Below, in pieces: positions 1 through 8,134 of a stretch of 64,000 nt of DNA. Under the pieces are notes generated by a model. It was not told the DNA's origin, did not search any database, and saw nothing but the letters and a program-made list of their open reading frames with translations. The translations under genes and the position numbers were made by a program. Position 1 is the stretch's first letter. Each line of letters starts with the position of its first letter. Source of the DNA: Variovorax sp. Root318D1 (GTDB taxonomy: Bacteria; Pseudomonadota; Gammaproteobacteria; Burkholderiales; Burkholderiaceae_C). The DNA lies in assembly GCF_001424835.1 (NCBI RefSeq), contig NZ_LMCQ01000001.1, positions 94,284 to 158,283 of the forward strand. The letters run 5' to 3'.

Positions 1-391
1 CCCGCCACGACAGATCCTTCGGCATGTCGAAGTAGCGACGGTAGGCATAGAAGTGCACGCCCACCGAACCGCCGATGTCGAGCACCCTGGTGGCGCCGTC
101 GCGAAATGCGCGCTCGAGCCACCACATCACCGGATAGTCGTAGGCAAAGATCTTCTTCGTTCGAACGTCCACGTACTCCGCCGCCAGGGCGGCGTGGTCG
201 AACTCCGGGCTGGGAGGCAGCGAGCTGCGCGCCTCGGCAAAGGTCTTGAAAAGGCCGAAGCAACCGGCGAAACCGGCTTCGGAAAAGAACCGTTGGCGCC
301 GCCAGCGCTGCAGCGCCGGCCGGGTGACCGGCCCTTCCAGGATCCGTCGGACGATTTGCTGAGCACCGGAGTAAGCCATGTCTGCGTCCAT
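1..391 (-). CDS. TIGR04325-type methyltransferase, 5' part only
   Basis: Reverse-strand reading frame that enters from the left edge, so only the N-terminal 130 or so residues are present. It starts MDADMAYSGAQQIVRRI and contains a short FGLFKTFAEA block, then RVLDIGGSVGVHFYAYR near residue 105, a glycine-rich SAM-binding loop. This order resembles the putative methyltransferases of the TIGR04325 (LIC12133) family, often found in polysaccharide or lipid modification loci. The start is uncertain. The ATG at 391 has AAGAGG directly against it, while the in-frame ATG at 380 has the same AAGAGG 12 bases upstream. Substrate and genomic context lie outside the window. Confidence 0.6.
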   Translation of the reverse strand, partial: MDADMAYSGAQQIVRRILEGPVTRPALQRWRRQRFFSEAGFAGCFGLFKTFAEARSSLPPSPEFDHAALAAEYVDVRTKKIFAYDYPVMWWLERAFRDGATRVLDIGGSVGVHFYAYRRYFDMPKDLSWR

Positions 392-553
392 CCTCTTGAC
401 GATCGTTGCCTGCCGCGGTGCTGTCCGCGGTGGGCTGATTCGAAAAATGGCCGGCAACACTCTTCCCGAATGCCAGCCCGGAATGCCACCAGCATACGAT
501 GAAAGTAGTAATAAAAAATAGGTTTTATGGCCTAGCTCGCTGGGCCATGCCGC

Positions 554-1249
554 TCAGTTTCTGGGCGCGATGAAGTCGGGATGCCGCGCGCAGATTTCCG
601 GCAGCGAGCTCAGCGTGCCGGAGAGGTGTTCGCGCAGTGCCTTCTGAGCCGCGGCCCTGTCGCCCTTGGCGATGGCGCGCACGATCGCGCGGTGGTCGCG
701 CAGGATCGCCTCGGTCTTGCCCGCCGTGGGCAAATGCAGGCGCCGCAGGCGGTCCACGTGGCCCGAAACCCGGCTCACCAGGTCCCACAGGCTCGGCACG
801 TCGGCGGCTTCGTACATCAGGTGGTGAAACTTGCGATCGGCGCCGACGAATTCGCCGTACTGCCGCGCCGCCGCCAGCGTGGCCTGCAGCGCGACCTGTG
901 CTTCGAGTTGGGCCACCAGGCCGGGCGGGGCTTCGCCGGCCAGCTGGTGGACGATCTCCAGCTCGATCGAGCGGCGCAAAAAGTGCGCCTGCCTGGCCGC
1001 GTCGATGTCGATGCGGCTCACCAGGGTGGCGTGCTGCGGAAACACGTCCACCAGGCCTTCTTCGCTCAGCCGCAGCAAGGCTTCCCGCACCGGCGTCTGG
1101 CTCACACCGAAGCGGTCCGCCAGCTCTTGGCGTACCAGCACCGTACCGGGGACGAGGTCGAGGGAGAGGATGGCATCGCGCAGTTTTTCGAGCACTTGCG
1201 GTGCGGCCAGGCGGGTGCGGTCGAGTCGGATCCGGGGGAGGGCAGTCAT
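554..1249 (-). CDS. GntR-family transcriptional regulator, FadR/FCD subfamily
   Basis: 231-residue DNA-binding regulator. An N-terminal winged helix-turn-helix (about residues 10-75; ELADRFGVSQTPVREALLRL is the recognition region) is followed by an all-helical FCD ligand-binding domain with the DRKFHHLMYEAA motif that usually supplies metal or ligand contacts. The frame is open further upstream, but the ATG at 1249 fits the family N-terminus and leaves an 83-bp divergent promoter region before the dehydratase gene. FCD regulators generally repress sugar-acid or organic-acid catabolic genes until the substrate binds, so it probably controls the three genes from 1333 to 4829. The ligand is inferred to be a sugar acid. 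Confidence 0.88.
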   Translation of the reverse strand: MTALPRIRLDRTRLAAPQVLEKLRDAILSLDLVPGTVLVRQELADRFGVSQTPVREALLRLSEEGLVDVFPQHATLVSRIDIDAARQAHFLRRSIELEIVHQLAGEAPPGLVAQLEAQVALQATLAAARQYGEFVGADRKFHHLMYEAADVPSLWDLVSRVSGHVDRLRRLHLPTAGKTEAILRDHRAIVRAIAKGDRAAAQKALREHLSGTLSSLPEICARHPDFIAPRN

Positions 1250-1332
1250 TCGCTGGAATTCTCGTTTGGCGAAGTGATATATTAGTGTTTTAATGTAGTT
1301 GATCCCACGCAAGAAACCCGGTTCAGCCCTCG
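1250..1332. promoter_or_regulatory. Divergent promoter region between GntR gene and dehydratase operon
   Basis: An 83-bp gap between divergently transcribed genes. It holds an AT-rich stretch (about 1275-1305, gtgatatattagtgttttaa) that stands out from the GC-rich surroundings and is the likely site of promoters and GntR binding. I could not define a convincing operator palindrome. Confidence 0.45.
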
Positions 1333-3060
1333 ATGCCACGCTCCTACGACACCCTGCGCAGCGCCCGCTGGTTCGCGCCCGACGACTTCCGCTCCTTTGG
1401 CCACCGCTCGCGGGTGATGCAGATGGGCTACGCGCCCACCGACTGGGTAGGCAAGCCCATCATCGCCATCGTCAACACGTGGAGCGATGCCAACCAGTGC
1501 CATTCGCACTTCAAGCAGCGCGTCGACGACGTCAAGCGCGGCATCTTCCAGGCGGGCGGCTTTCCGCTCGAGCTGCCGGCCATCTCGCTGTCCGAGAGCA
1601 TGGTCAAGCCGACGACCATGCTCTACCGCAACTTCCTGGCCATGGAAACCGAGGAGCTGCTGCGCAGCCACCCGATCGACGGCGCGGTGCTGATGGGCGG
1701 CTGCGACAAGACCACGCCGGGCCTCACGATGGGCGCGCTGAGCATGGGCCTGCCGTTCATCTACCTGCCCGCGGGCCCGATGCTGCGCGGCAACTGGCGG
1801 GGACAGGTGCTGGGCTCGGGCTCCGACGCCTTCAAGTACTGGGACCAGCGCCGCGCGGGCCAGCTCAGCGACCAGGCCTGGCAGGAGATGGAGGCCGGCA
1901 TTGCGCGCAGCCATGGCACCTGCATGACCATGGGCACGGCGGCCACCATGATGGGCATTGCCGAGGCCGTGGGCTTCACGCTGCCGGGCGCCTCGAGCAT
2001 TCCCGCAGCCGATGCCAACCACGTGCGCATGAGCGCCGAATGCGGCCGCCGCATCGTCGAGATGGTGTGGGACGACCTGACCCCGGCCAAGATGCTCACG
2101 CGCGACAACTTCGAGAACGGCATTGCCTGCGCGATGGCCATGGGATGCAGCACCAACGCCATCGTTCACCTGATCGCCATGTCGCGCCGCGCCGGCCATC
2201 CGGTCACGCTGGACGACTTCGATGCCGCGAGCCGCCGCGTGCCGGTCGTCGCCAATATCCGGCCGAGCGGCGATACCTACCTGATGGAAGACTTCTTCTA
2301 TGCAGGCGGCCTGCCCGCGATGCTGGAGCGCATCCGCGGCCACCTGAAGACCGAAGCGCGCACGGTCAACGGCCGCACCATCGGGCAGAACATCGAGGGC
2401 GCCGAAGTCTTCAACGACGACGTCATCCGCCCGCTTGCCAACCCCATCTATGCCGAAGGCGCGCTGGCCGTGCTGCGCGGCAACCTCGCGCCCGATGGCG
2501 TGGTGATCAAGCCCAGCGCGTGCGCACCGCACCTCTTGCAGCACACCGGGCGCGCGCTCGTGTTCGACGACTACCCGGCGCTCAAGAAGGCAGTGGACGA
2601 TCCCGAACTCGATGTCACCGGCGACGACATCCTGGTGCTGCGCAATGCCGGCCCGCGCGGCGCCGGCATGCCCGAGTGGGGCATGCTGCCGATCCCGACC
2701 AAGCTCTTGAAGCAGGGCGTGAAGGACATGCTGCGCCTGTCGGACGCGCGCATGAGCGGCACCAGCTACGGCGGCTGCCTGCTGCACTGCTCGCCCGAGT
2801 CGGCCGTGGGCGGCCCGCTGGCACTGGTCCAAACCGGCGACCGCATCCGCGTCGACGTGCCAGAGCGGCTCATCCACCTGGAGGTGAGCGACGAGGAGCT
2901 GGTGCGCCGCAAGGCCGCCTGGACGCCGCCCGCGCCGCGCTACGAGCGCGGCTACGGCTGGATGTTCGGCCGCCACATCCTGCAGGCCAACGAGGGCTGC
3001 GACTTCGATTTTCTCGAAACCGAATTCGGCCGCCCGGTGCCCGAGCCGGACATCTTTTGA
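1333..3060 (+). CDS. IlvD/Edd-family sugar-acid dehydratase (L-arabinonate dehydratase type)
   Basis: 575 residues, full length for the family. Members use a [2Fe-2S] cluster and Mg2+ to dehydrate sugar acids to 2-keto-3-deoxy acids. The three cluster cysteines are visible: Cys56 (SDANQCHSHF), Cys124 (MGGCDKTTPG, with the Mg-site Lys126) and Cys197 (SHGTCMTMGTA). Their spacing is that of characterised L-arabinonate and D-xylonate dehydratases rather than of 6-phosphogluconate dehydratase. The neighbours, an RraA-type aldolase and a Bug receptor, favour aldonic-acid catabolism over branched-chain amino acid synthesis. The exact substrate cannot be read from sequence. First gene of a likely three-gene operon. 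Confidence 0.87.
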   Translation: MPRSYDTLRSARWFAPDDFRSFGHRSRVMQMGYAPTDWVGKPIIAIVNTWSDANQCHSHFKQRVDDVKRGIFQAGGFPLELPAISLSESMVKPTTMLYRNFLAMETEELLRSHPIDGAVLMGGCDKTTPGLTMGALSMGLPFIYLPAGPMLRGNWRGQVLGSGSDAFKYWDQRRAGQLSDQAWQEMEAGIARSHGTCMTMGTAATMMGIAEAVGFTLPGASSIPAADANHVRMSAECGRRIVEMVWDDLTPAKMLTRDNFENGIACAMAMGCSTNAIVHLIAMSRRAGHPVTLDDFDAASRRVPVVANIRPSGDTYLMEDFFYAGGLPAMLERIRGHLKTEARTVNGRTIGQNIEGAEVFNDDVIRPLANPIYAEGALAVLRGNLAPDGVVIKPSACAPHLLQHTGRALVFDDYPALKKAVDDPELDVTGDDILVLRNAGPRGAGMPEWGMLPIPTKLLKQGVKDMLRLSDARMSGTSYGGCLLHCSPESAVGGPLALVQTGDRIRVDVPERLIHLEVSDEELVRRKAAWTPPAPRYERGYGWMFGRHILQANEGCDFDFLETEFGRPVPEPDIF

Positions 3061-3080
3061 AAACCTTGACGGAGACCCAC

Positions 3081-3791
3081 TTGAATCCCCAGACCCGCGA
3101 GAAGCTGATGAAGGTCAGCACCGCCACGTTGTGCACTGCGTTGTTCAAGCGCGGCCTGCGCAACCAGTTCATCCAGAACGTGCATCCACTCAACCCGGCG
3201 CTGCCCAACATGGTTGGCGAAGCCTTCACGCTGCGCTACATGCCCGCGCGCGAAGACCTGAACCCGATCACCGTGTTCAACGACCGCAGCCATCCGCAGC
3301 GCCAGGCCGTGGAGCAATGCCCCGTGGGCGCGGTGCTGCTGATGGACAGCCGCAAAGACGCGCGCGCCGCATCGGCCGGCGGCATTCTGGTGAGCCGGCT
3401 CATGAAGCGCGGCGTGGCCGGCGTGGTCACGGACGGCGGCTTTCGCGACAGCCCCGACATCGCCAAGCTCGGCTTCCCCGCGTACCACCAGCGCCCGAGC
3501 GCGCCGACCAACCTGACCTTGCACCAGGCCATCGACATCAACGTGCCCATCGGCTGCGGTGACGTGGCCGTGTGGCCCGGCGACGCGGTGGTGGGCGATG
3601 GCGAAGGCGTCATCGTCATTCCGGCCGACATTGCCGACGAGGTTGCGGCCGAGGCCACCGAGATGACCGTGTTCGAAGACTTCGTGCAAGAGAAGGTGCT
3701 CGAAGGCCGCTCCATCCTCGGCCTCTATCCGCCGACCGAAGAGCAGAGCCGCACCGAGTTCGCCGCCTGGCGACAGACGCACGGTCGTTGA
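3081..3791 (+). CDS. RraA-family aldolase-like protein
   Basis: 236 residues. It starts at TTG 3081, chosen because ggaga lies five bases upstream and no ATG fits. RraA-fold proteins include 4-hydroxy-4-methyl-2-oxoglutarate/oxaloacetate aldolases. The active-site region is present: AGGILVSRLMKRGVAGVVTD followed by GGFRDSPDI, giving the Gly...Arg-Asp pattern that binds pyruvate and divalent metal. It lies 20 bp after the dehydratase, so a role in cleaving or processing the keto-acid product is likely. Annotation pipelines often call such proteins regulator of ribonuclease activity A; the operon context makes an enzyme more likely. Confidence 0.8.
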   Translation: MNPQTREKLMKVSTATLCTALFKRGLRNQFIQNVHPLNPALPNMVGEAFTLRYMPAREDLNPITVFNDRSHPQRQAVEQCPVGAVLLMDSRKDARAASAGGILVSRLMKRGVAGVVTDGGFRDSPDIAKLGFPAYHQRPSAPTNLTLHQAIDINVPIGCGDVAVWPGDAVVGDGEGVIVIPADIADEVAAEATEMTVFEDFVQEKVLEGRSILGLYPPTEEQSRTEFAAWRQTHGR

Positions 3792-3833
3792 CGGCCCGTC
3801 TTTTCAACACACATCGACAAAGAGAGACAAACC

Positions 3834-4829
3834 ATGCCCTTCATCCAGCGCGCCGCGCGACTGCTGTTCGCCGCATCCGCTTCCGTTTTCGCACTTGCGC
3901 CGGCCGCGGCGCTGGCGCAGGCCGAATGGCCCGCCGCCAAAACCATCACCTACGTCGTGCCCTTCACGGCCGGCGGCTCGACCGACATCGTCGGCCGCAT
4001 CCTCGCCAACAAGCTGCAGGAGAGCCTGCACCAGTCGGTGGTGGTGGACAACAAGCCCGGACAGGCCGGCGGCATCGGCGCCGCCTACGTGGCCAAGGCG
4101 GCGCCCGACGGCTACACACTGTTCGGCGGCACCATCAGCACGCACGCCATCAACGCCAGCCTCTACAAGAAGCTGCCCTACGACCCGATGAAGGACTTCG
4201 AGCCCGTGTCGCTGGTCGGGCGGCTGCCCAACGTGCTGATCGTCAACAGCCAGCTCGGTGTGAACTCGGTGGCCGAGCTGATCGCGCTGCTCAAGAAGGA
4301 CGAATCCAAGCGCACCTTCGCTTCTTCTGGCGCCGGCACCTCGACGCACCTGGCGGGCGAGATGTTCGCCGACATGATCGGCGTGAAGCTCACGCACGTG
4401 CCGTACAAGGGCACGCCGCCCGCCATGACCGACGTGGCGTCGGGGCTGGTGCCCTTCATGTTCGACCAGGTGACCGCCGCGCTGCCGCTGGTCAAGAGCG
4501 GCAAGCTGAAGCTGCTGGCCGTGACCACCGGCAAGCGCATTGCGCTGGTGCCCGAGCTGCCGACCATGATCGAGTCCGGCGTGCCCGGCTTCGAGATGTC
4601 GTCGTGGCAGGCCGTCTATGCGCCCAAGGGCACACCCAAGCCCATCATCCAGCGCCTGAATGCCGAAATCGTGAAGGCGCTCAAGCAGCCCGACGTGCAG
4701 GCCAAGCTGTCCGGCCAGCTGGCGATGGACATCGCCGCCAGCACGCCGGAGGAACTGCGCGAGCACATGGCGCGCGAGATTCCGCGCTGGGCCGAGCTGG
4801 TGAAGAAGTCGGGCGCAACCGCGGATTGA
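3834..4829 (+). CDS. Bug (TctC)-family periplasmic substrate-binding protein
   Basis: 331 residues with a Sec signal peptide (about residues 1-29, ending ALAQA). The mature protein has the Bug-family features: VVPFTAGGSTDIVGRILANK near the N-terminus, VVVDNKPGQAGGIGA, then THVPYKGTPPAM. These receptors bind carboxylates in the periplasm and deliver them to tripartite tricarboxylate transporters or act as sensors. No TctA/TctB membrane genes lie nearby, which is common for the expanded Bug family of betaproteobacteria. Its place after the dehydratase and aldolase suggests that it binds the sugar acid degraded by this operon. AAAGAGAGACAAACC precedes the ATG. Confidence 0.88.
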   Translation: MPFIQRAARLLFAASASVFALAPAAALAQAEWPAAKTITYVVPFTAGGSTDIVGRILANKLQESLHQSVVVDNKPGQAGGIGAAYVAKAAPDGYTLFGGTISTHAINASLYKKLPYDPMKDFEPVSLVGRLPNVLIVNSQLGVNSVAELIALLKKDESKRTFASSGAGTSTHLAGEMFADMIGVKLTHVPYKGTPPAMTDVASGLVPFMFDQVTAALPLVKSGKLKLLAVTTGKRIALVPELPTMIESGVPGFEMSSWQAVYAPKGTPKPIIQRLNAEIVKALKQPDVQAKLSGQLAMDIAASTPEELREHMAREIPRWAELVKKSGATAD

Positions 4830-4847
4830 CGAGGCGTTGCCGGTCTT

Positions 4848-5729
4848 CTAACCGTTCAGTACGAGAGAGCCCTGCGGATACTGCGCGCACATGAATTCCA
4901 CGAACGCCCGGACCTTCGGCGCGGGAAGCCGCCGCGAGGTATGCAGCACCCAAAGCGCGGGCTCCACGCCCGACACCACACCCCACTGAACCAGCTCTCC
5001 GCGCGTCAGCTGGTTCCACGCGATGGACTGCGGTATCAGCGCAGCGCCGGCGCCAGCGACCGCAGCGTCGCGAATCATCAGGAACGAGGAAAGCCTGAGC
5101 CGAGGCATCGGCTCCACGACAAGGCGTCCGTCGTCGAGTGTCCAATTCCCGGCTTGGAAGTTTGTTGAGACGATGCCGGGAACCGGGCTGACCTTGCCCT
5201 TGCCTGGCTTTGGCACAGGCACGGAGGGCGCCGCCACGACCACCAGCCGGTCCTTGGCGAAGCACCGGCCCACCAGGCTGCTGTCCGGAGCTGGATTGAT
5301 CCGGATCGCGGCATCGAACTGCTCCTCGACCAGGTCGACCATGCGATCGTCCGCCACCACCTCGCACGTGACCTCCGGGTAAGCCGCGCAAAACCCGGCG
5401 CAGATGCGCCCCATCGCCAGCTGGGAGAACAGCACCGGCGAGGCGATGCGCAAGCGCCCGCGCGGCACCGACAAGCCTTCACGCGCGGAAGTCATCGCAT
5501 CAGCCACCTCGTGCATCGGCCCTTCGGTGCGATCCATCAGCATCTGGCCGGCTTCCGTGAGCTTGAGCCCGCGGGCGCTGCGCTCGATGAGCCGCACGCC
5601 GAGCTGCTCTTCCAGGTCCGCGATGCGCCGAGAGAGGGTCGCCTTCGATCTCCCGCTCGCGCGGCTTGCCTTTCCGAGGCCTCCATTCGCTGCGACCAGT
5701 GCGAAGTCGTTCAAAGCGTTCAGGTCCAT
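4848..5729 (-). CDS. LysR-family transcriptional regulator
   Basis: 293 residues. Winged helix-turn-helix at residues 1-60 (ASGRSKATLSRRIADLEEQL), then a LysR substrate-binding domain (about 90-290). The CrgA-like subgroup to which it is closest often controls a divergent oxidoreductase gene, as here. It is divergent from the quinone-oxidoreductase-like gene at 5832, and the 102-bp gap carries two good inverted repeats, so it probably regulates that gene and itself. Its stop lies 18 bp from the Bug receptor stop (convergent). Confidence 0.88.
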   Translation of the reverse strand: MDLNALNDFALVAANGGLGKASRASGRSKATLSRRIADLEEQLGVRLIERSARGLKLTEAGQMLMDRTEGPMHEVADAMTSAREGLSVPRGRLRIASPVLFSQLAMGRICAGFCAAYPEVTCEVVADDRMVDLVEEQFDAAIRINPAPDSSLVGRCFAKDRLVVVAAPSVPVPKPGKGKVSPVPGIVSTNFQAGNWTLDDGRLVVEPMPRLRLSSFLMIRDAAVAGAGAALIPQSIAWNQLTRGELVQWGVVSGVEPALWVLHTSRRLPAPKVRAFVEFMCAQYPQGSLVLNG

Positions 5730-5762
5730 GTGTTCCGAATTTGAGACGAGGTGTCTTCATTT

Positions 5763-5787
5763 TTGCATCTTCGTTTTACTGATGCAA
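5763..5787. promoter_or_regulatory. Candidate LysR operator, 25-bp inverted repeat
   Basis: TTGCATC (5763-5769), an 11-bp spacer, then GATGCAA (5781-5787), with perfect 7-bp arms. The spacing is typical of LysR recognition sites (T-N11-A class). It lies between the divergent LysR gene (start 5729) and the oxidoreductase gene (start 5832). Confidence 0.6.
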
Positions 5788-5801
5788 CGACCTATCTTCT
5801 C

Positions 5802-5821
5802 CTCATCGCAACTTAGATGAG
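5802..5821. promoter_or_regulatory. Second inverted repeat next to the oxidoreductase start
   Basis: CTCATC (5802-5807), 8 bp, GATGAG (5816-5821). It ends at the ribosome binding site GAGG (5821-5824) of the gene at 5832. It could be an activation/repression site of the same LysR protein or a small hairpin in the leader; the sequence alone does not decide. Confidence 0.35.
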
Positions 5822-5831
5822 AGGAAATGAC

Positions 5832-6767
5832 ATGACCACCACGCAACGTGCCGTGCTGATCCGCGCCTATGGCGGTGTGGCCGCCGCCGAGTTCGCCGAG
5901 ATCGCGAGGCCCGCAGCCGGACCGGGCCAGGTCCTGGTCCGCGTTCGAGCCGCCGGTGTGAACGGCATCGACTGGAAAGTTCGTGAAGGCTTCGTCCGGG
6001 AGGCTTTCCCGCTTCAACTGCCCGCCGTGCTGGGTATCGAGCTTGCGGGTGTCGTCGAGGCGGCTGGCCCCGGCGCCTCGCGCTTTCGCGTGGGCGATCG
6101 CGTCATGGGTCCGCTGGGCGGCCTGGGCGCCTATGCCGATTTCGTGACTGTCGACGAAGCGAATCTGGTGCGCACGCCGCACGGCCTGGACGACGTCCAG
6201 GCGGCCGGCATCCCCGTGGCGGCCGTGGCAGGATGGCACAGCCTGCACCACGCGGGCCCGATCGCCGCAGGCCAGCGAATCCTGATCCACGGCGCAGCGG
6301 GAGGGCTGGGCGGCTATGGGCTGCAGTACGCCAAGCGGGCCGGCGCCGAAGTCTTCGCCACCGCGTCGACCGCGCACGTCGAGTACGTTCGCAGCCTGGG
6401 CGCGGACCACGTCATCGACTACCAGACCCAACGCTTCGAATCGGTCGCGCGGGACATCGACCTGGTGCTCGACTACGTGGGCGGCGAAGTGCTCGATCGC
6501 TCGTGGCAGGTGCTGACGAAGGACGGTGCGATCGTCGGCACGTCCTCGCCCGACATCCTGGCCCGCACGCCCCCCGGCCGCCGCGGACTGTGGTTCATGA
6601 ACAAGCCGGACGCAGCCCTCTTGGAACGGCTGGCGGCGGAGATCGCGCAAGGCACGCTGATCTCGAAGCTCGGCGAAGTCGTGGGCTTCGGCGACATCCC
6701 CGCGGCCATCGAACGTAATCGCACCGACCCTCGCATCGGCAAGGTCGTCGCGGACTTCTCGCGCTGA
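5832..6767 (+). CDS. Zinc-independent NADP-dependent alcohol dehydrogenase/quinone oxidoreductase (MDR family)
   Basis: 311 residues. An N-terminal GroES-like domain (QVLVRVRAAGVNGIDWKVRE) is followed by a Rossmann domain (ILIHGAAGGLGGYGLQYAKR, about residues 158-177). The catalytic zinc cysteine/histidine ligands of true alcohol dehydrogenases are absent, so a quinone or enone reductase is likely. An ATG at 5817 is in frame, but 5832 has GAGG seven bases upstream and is preferred. The next gene, an NmrA-like protein, follows after 50 bp and probably shares the transcript. Confidence 0.85.
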   Translation: MTTTQRAVLIRAYGGVAAAEFAEIARPAAGPGQVLVRVRAAGVNGIDWKVREGFVREAFPLQLPAVLGIELAGVVEAAGPGASRFRVGDRVMGPLGGLGAYADFVTVDEANLVRTPHGLDDVQAAGIPVAAVAGWHSLHHAGPIAAGQRILIHGAAGGLGGYGLQYAKRAGAEVFATASTAHVEYVRSLGADHVIDYQTQRFESVARDIDLVLDYVGGEVLDRSWQVLTKDGAIVGTSSPDILARTPPGRRGLWFMNKPDAALLERLAAEIAQGTLISKLGEVVGFGDIPAAIERNRTDPRIGKVVADFSR

Positions 6768-6817
6768 TCGACCCCTTACCCCCTTTTTTTGCCCACCTCT
6801 AACCCTGGAGATTTTCC

Positions 6818-7687
6818 ATGAGCATTCTCGTCACAGGTGCCACCGGCACCATCGGTTCCCTCGTCGTCCAAGGCCTGGCCACTGCCGGCGCCGAAGTCAG
6901 CGCCTTCGTTCGCACAGCTGGCAAGCAAAGCTTCCCGGCGGGCGTCAAGGAGGTCGTCGGCGACCTGACCGACGTGCCCTCATTGCGCGCGGCACTGTCG
7001 TCGGTGCGCACGCTGTTCCTGCTCAACGCCGTCACGCCCGACGAAGTGACCCAGGCCCTTGTCGCGCTGAACCTGGCGCGCGAGGCTGGCATCGAGCGCA
7101 TCGTCTACCTGTCGGTCATCCATGCGGACAAGTTCACCGACGTGCCGCACTTCACCGGCAAGCACACGGTCGAGCGAATGATCGAGAGTCTCGACATTTC
7201 GGCGACCATCCTTCGGCCGGCCTACTTCATGCAGAACGAGCGCATGGTCCAGCAGGTGATCCAGGGCTACGGCGTCTACCCGATGCCGATCGGTTCGGCC
7301 GGCGTCGCAATGATCGATGCGCGAGACATCGCGGACACCGCCGTCGCCGAACTGCTGCGCCGCGACCGCGCGCCCGCGCCGTCACCGCGCGTGACGCTGG
7401 AACTGGTGGGGCCCGAGCTGTTGACCGGAGAGTCGGTGGCCAGGATCTGGAGTGCCGCACTCGGTCGCGACGTGCCATACGGCGGAGATGATGTGGCGGC
7501 CTTCGAAACGCAGATGGCCGCGCAGGGGCCATCCTGGCTGGCCTACGACATGCGCCTGATGATGGCCGGCATCCAGAAGTTCGGCATGCACGGAGCGGAG
7601 GGCGCGGCGGAGCGCTTGCAGGACGTGCTCGGGCGTCCTCTGCGTACATACGGCGACTTCGTCAAGGAGGCCGTTGCCGCGTCGTAG
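6818..7687 (+). CDS. NmrA-like NAD(P)-binding protein (SDR superfamily)
   Basis: 289 residues. Starts MSILVTGATGTIGSLVVQGL, the Rossmann glycine motif of atypical SDRs (TGATGxxG), followed by an NmrA/HSCARG-like body with VYLSVIHADKFTDVPHFTGK. It has no classical Tyr-x3-Lys catalytic pair in the usual position. Relatives act as redox sensors or as NAD(P)H-dependent azo/quinone reductases. It follows the quinone-oxidoreductase-like gene and probably belongs to its LysR-controlled unit. Confidence 0.82.
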   Translation: MSILVTGATGTIGSLVVQGLATAGAEVSAFVRTAGKQSFPAGVKEVVGDLTDVPSLRAALSSVRTLFLLNAVTPDEVTQALVALNLAREAGIERIVYLSVIHADKFTDVPHFTGKHTVERMIESLDISATILRPAYFMQNERMVQQVIQGYGVYPMPIGSAGVAMIDARDIADTAVAELLRRDRAPAPSPRVTLELVGPELLTGESVARIWSAALGRDVPYGGDDVAAFETQMAAQGPSWLAYDMRLMMAGIQKFGMHGAEGAAERLQDVLGRPLRTYGDFVKEAVAAS

Positions 7688-7727
7688 GACGCGCGGTTCA
7701 ATGCGGGTTCGTGCAGGCAACAGGTAT

Positions 7728-7958
7728 TCAAGCGGCGGCTCGCGACCGCTTGATTTCAGCCACGACCAGAAGCGCCGCGCCCGCGGTGATGGCGCAATCG
7801 GCCACGTTGAAGATGGCAAAGTGGTAGGCCTCGCGCCAGTGAAGATGGATGAAGTCGACCACATGCCCCTGCCACGAACGGTCGATCGCATTACCCAGCG
7901 CCCCGCCGAGCACAAGTGCCAAGGCCGCTCTGAACAGCAGCGTTCCGCTGGGCTGCAC
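7728..7958 (-). pseudogene. lspA: Truncated lipoprotein signal peptidase (LspA) C-terminal half
   Basis: A 76-residue fragment that matches only the second half of signal peptidase II, which is normally about 160-170 residues. It carries LGGALGNAIDR (Asn23/Arg27), HVVDFIHLHW with the first catalytic Asp35, and FNVADCAIT with the second, Asp54. The first two membrane segments are missing, and upstream in this frame a TAA is met within about 12 codons of the assigned start, so this is not an intact gene with a wrong start. A remnant of a duplicated or transferred lspA is the simplest reading. Confidence 0.78.
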
Positions 7959-8134
7959 CAGCAGTTTTTGTGAAGCTAGGCCTTACCGGCGTCGTGAAGT
8001 GCTGCGCCTAAGGCGGTCAAAGGCCTTCTCGAAGTTGTTTTTGGAACCGTCCTTGTTGGGACCGGCCGAGTCCTTCCCCCTTACGATGTAGCCACCTACC
8101 TGCGATGGCCGACAGCCGGCTGTGCGCGCAATTT

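Noticed and set aside
1282..2976. Long 564-codon reverse frame opposite the dehydratase gene
   Set aside because: Sequence is His/Ala/Arg-rich with no domain pattern; it is the usual antisense shadow of a GC-rich gene whose cluster cysteines and metal site are intact on the plus strand.
7730..7753. Hairpin TCAAGCGG...CCGCTTGA as terminator
   Set aside because: It lies within the last codons of the lspA fragment and has no T-run, so a terminator cannot be supported.
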